Assembly (NCBI GenBank): GCA_044868325.1
Contig: JBIOWI010000154.1
Span: forward strand, 1 to 22,436
Length of the DNA: 22,436 nucleotides
Source of the DNA: AWTP1-13 sp044868325
GTDB taxonomy: Bacteria > Pseudomonadota > Alphaproteobacteria > Rhizobiales > Hyphomicrobiaceae
Direction of reading: 5' to 3'
The notes under the pieces are model-generated. The model was not told the origin of the DNA, did not search any database, and saw nothing but the letters and a program-made list of their open reading frames with translations. The stretch's first letter is position 1. Every line of letters starts with the position of its first letter. A program made the translations under genes and the position numbers. Of the stretch, positions 21,629-22,436 are shown piece after piece.

Positions 21629-22436
21629 ATGACCCAACAGTTTGCCGCGCCGGAGCCGGAGCTTGCCGCGGCCCAGGAGCCCCTCTACGTGCGCCTGGGT
21701 GACGCCTTCGTCATTGTGTCGGCCACCTTGATGTCGCTGGCCGCAGGCGCTTGGCTGATCGCCCGCCTGGAACTCAACCTGTCCTACGCAATCCTGGCGG
21801 CACTCGGCACCTACTGCGGGCTCCTGCTCCTGCATCTCGCCATGCGCCGCGCGGTCATGGACGACGGCGGCGCCGAGGACGATGCAGACGACGAAGGCGA
21901 CGGCGACATCCACTGGCAGACCGGCGCCGCGGCTTTCGAGGCCGCGCTTTCCGGCCAGAACGCCCAGTCGGAACGGCCGACGGAGTCCGAGGAGGCGGAC
22001 CAGCCGCATCCCCGTCCCGACCTCTGGTCCAGCGCCCTGCCGATGCCGGAAGGCGAGGCGGCGGACGCCTCGCAGCCCTTCACCTTCCGGCCGGCGCAGC
22101 TGCCCTACTTCGAACCCCTCCCGGAGGCCGATCCGCCACCGGCAAAGGAGCGGGCGGCGGGGGGGATCGGTGCCCTGTCCGGCGAGATCAATGTCGAGGT
22201 CATCCAGGACCTCATCAAGAAGCTCGCCGACGAGCTCAATAGTCCGCCGCCCCGCGCCACGGACGCTGCCGCCGGCGAGGGCGCTTCGGGCACAGAGCCG
22301 GAGGCCATGATCGGCCGGTCGGCGGCCGCCCTCGACACCGCCGCCCGCGCTATGCGCATCGGCCAGTCCGATGACCGCGCCGCGCTCGGCCCGCCGTCGC
22401 CGAAGCGCGGCGATGCGCCGGATGGCCGGCCGGCCG
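21629..22436 (+). CDS. Membrane protein with two N-terminal helices and a long acidic/proline-rich region, cut by the window
   Basis: ATG 21629 opens a frame that runs to the window edge without a stop (269 codons visible); only a poor ribosome-binding site is seen. Residues about 25-46 (DAFVIVSATLMSLAAGAWLI) and 50-70 (LNLSYAILAALGTYCGLLLL) are two membrane helices. They are followed by a very acidic stretch (DDGGAEDDADDEGDGD) and a long low-complexity segment rich in Pro, Ala and Glu. A short helix-like island, INVEVIQDLIKKLADELNSP, occurs near residue 190. High GC at third positions and a consistent frame support coding. The domain that would name it is outside the window; an EAL/GGDEF-type signalling protein is one possibility, but I cannot show it. 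Confidence 0.65.
   Translation, partial: MTQQFAAPEPELAAAQEPLYVRLGDAFVIVSATLMSLAAGAWLIARLELNLSYAILAALGTYCGLLLLHLAMRRAVMDDGGAEDDADDEGDGDIHWQTGAAAFEAALSGQNAQSERPTESEEADQPHPRPDLWSSALPMPEGEAADASQPFTFRPAQLPYFEPLPEADPPPAKERAAGGIGALSGEINVEVIQDLIKKLADELNSPPPRATDAAAGEGASGTEPEAMIGRSAAALDTAARAMRIGQSDDRAALGPPSPKRGDAPDGRPA

Overview
The window looks like high-GC chromosomal DNA from an alphaproteobacterium, most likely Hyphomicrobiales (a Bradyrhizobium/Rhodoplanes/Xanthobacteraceae-like lineage). The main support is the order aa3 oxidase subunit IV - pntAA - pntAB - pntB with a split transhydrogenase alpha subunit. Supporting signs are the small proteins and the intergenic palindromes built on GGGGTCAGACCCC, CCCTCCCC-TTGTGGGGAGGG and GGGTGCAATAAGC, which I recall as common in this group. 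No rRNA, tRNA, CRISPR array, integrase or transposase was seen.

Layout. 1-3289 (minus strand): the operon for a 47-residue cytochrome oxidase subunit IV and the proton-translocating transhydrogenase (pntAA, pntAB, pntB; pntB runs off the left edge). Two different palindromic repeats have entered this operon. One is read in frame inside the N-terminus of pntAB, and the other carries the pntAB stop codon. A 23-bp near-perfect palindrome lies just upstream of the operon. 3533-4062: a hicAB toxin-antitoxin pair whose antitoxin ends before the usual DNA-binding domain. 4142-6530: an acyl-CoA dehydrogenase and an APH-fold kinase, the two halves of ACAD10/11, separated by a REP-like palindrome; together they suggest 4-hydroxyacyl-CoA catabolism. 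6659-7954: a membrane protein joining a DUF1266 domain, three exact-period 27-residue repeats, a transmembrane helix and a small C-terminal domain.

7985-9995: a tandem duplication with a period near 1.02 kb. Each copy has a long leader, an unknown secreted protein of 217 or 220 residues, and a downstream hairpin. A 79-nt leader block with a 26-codon ORF differs at only one base between the copies and looks more conserved than the proteins. 10008-12497: a small STN-domain exported protein, an orphan Bug/TctC substrate-binding protein (minus strand), a phd-vapC toxin-antitoxin pair and a small helical protein. 12578-14480: a potentially branched RNA leader followed by an SbmA/BacA-type ABC transporter. 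14640-14951: a small secreted Cys-containing protein.

15009-18933 (minus strand): exported HAD hydrolase, Tat-exported type I sulfatase and exported trypsin-like protein, the last apparently lacking the catalytic Asp. 19139-21477: a methyltransferase and an EamA transporter (minus), divergent from a CGNR zinc-finger regulator across a 32-bp palindromic region. 21629-22436: the N-terminal part of a membrane protein with an acidic, proline-rich tail that runs off the right edge.

The best candidates for undescribed biology are the duplicated leader/secreted-protein cassette, the branched leader of the ABC transporter, the in-frame repeat in pntAB and the DUF1266 repeat protein. All functional assignments come from reading the sequence; no searches were run.
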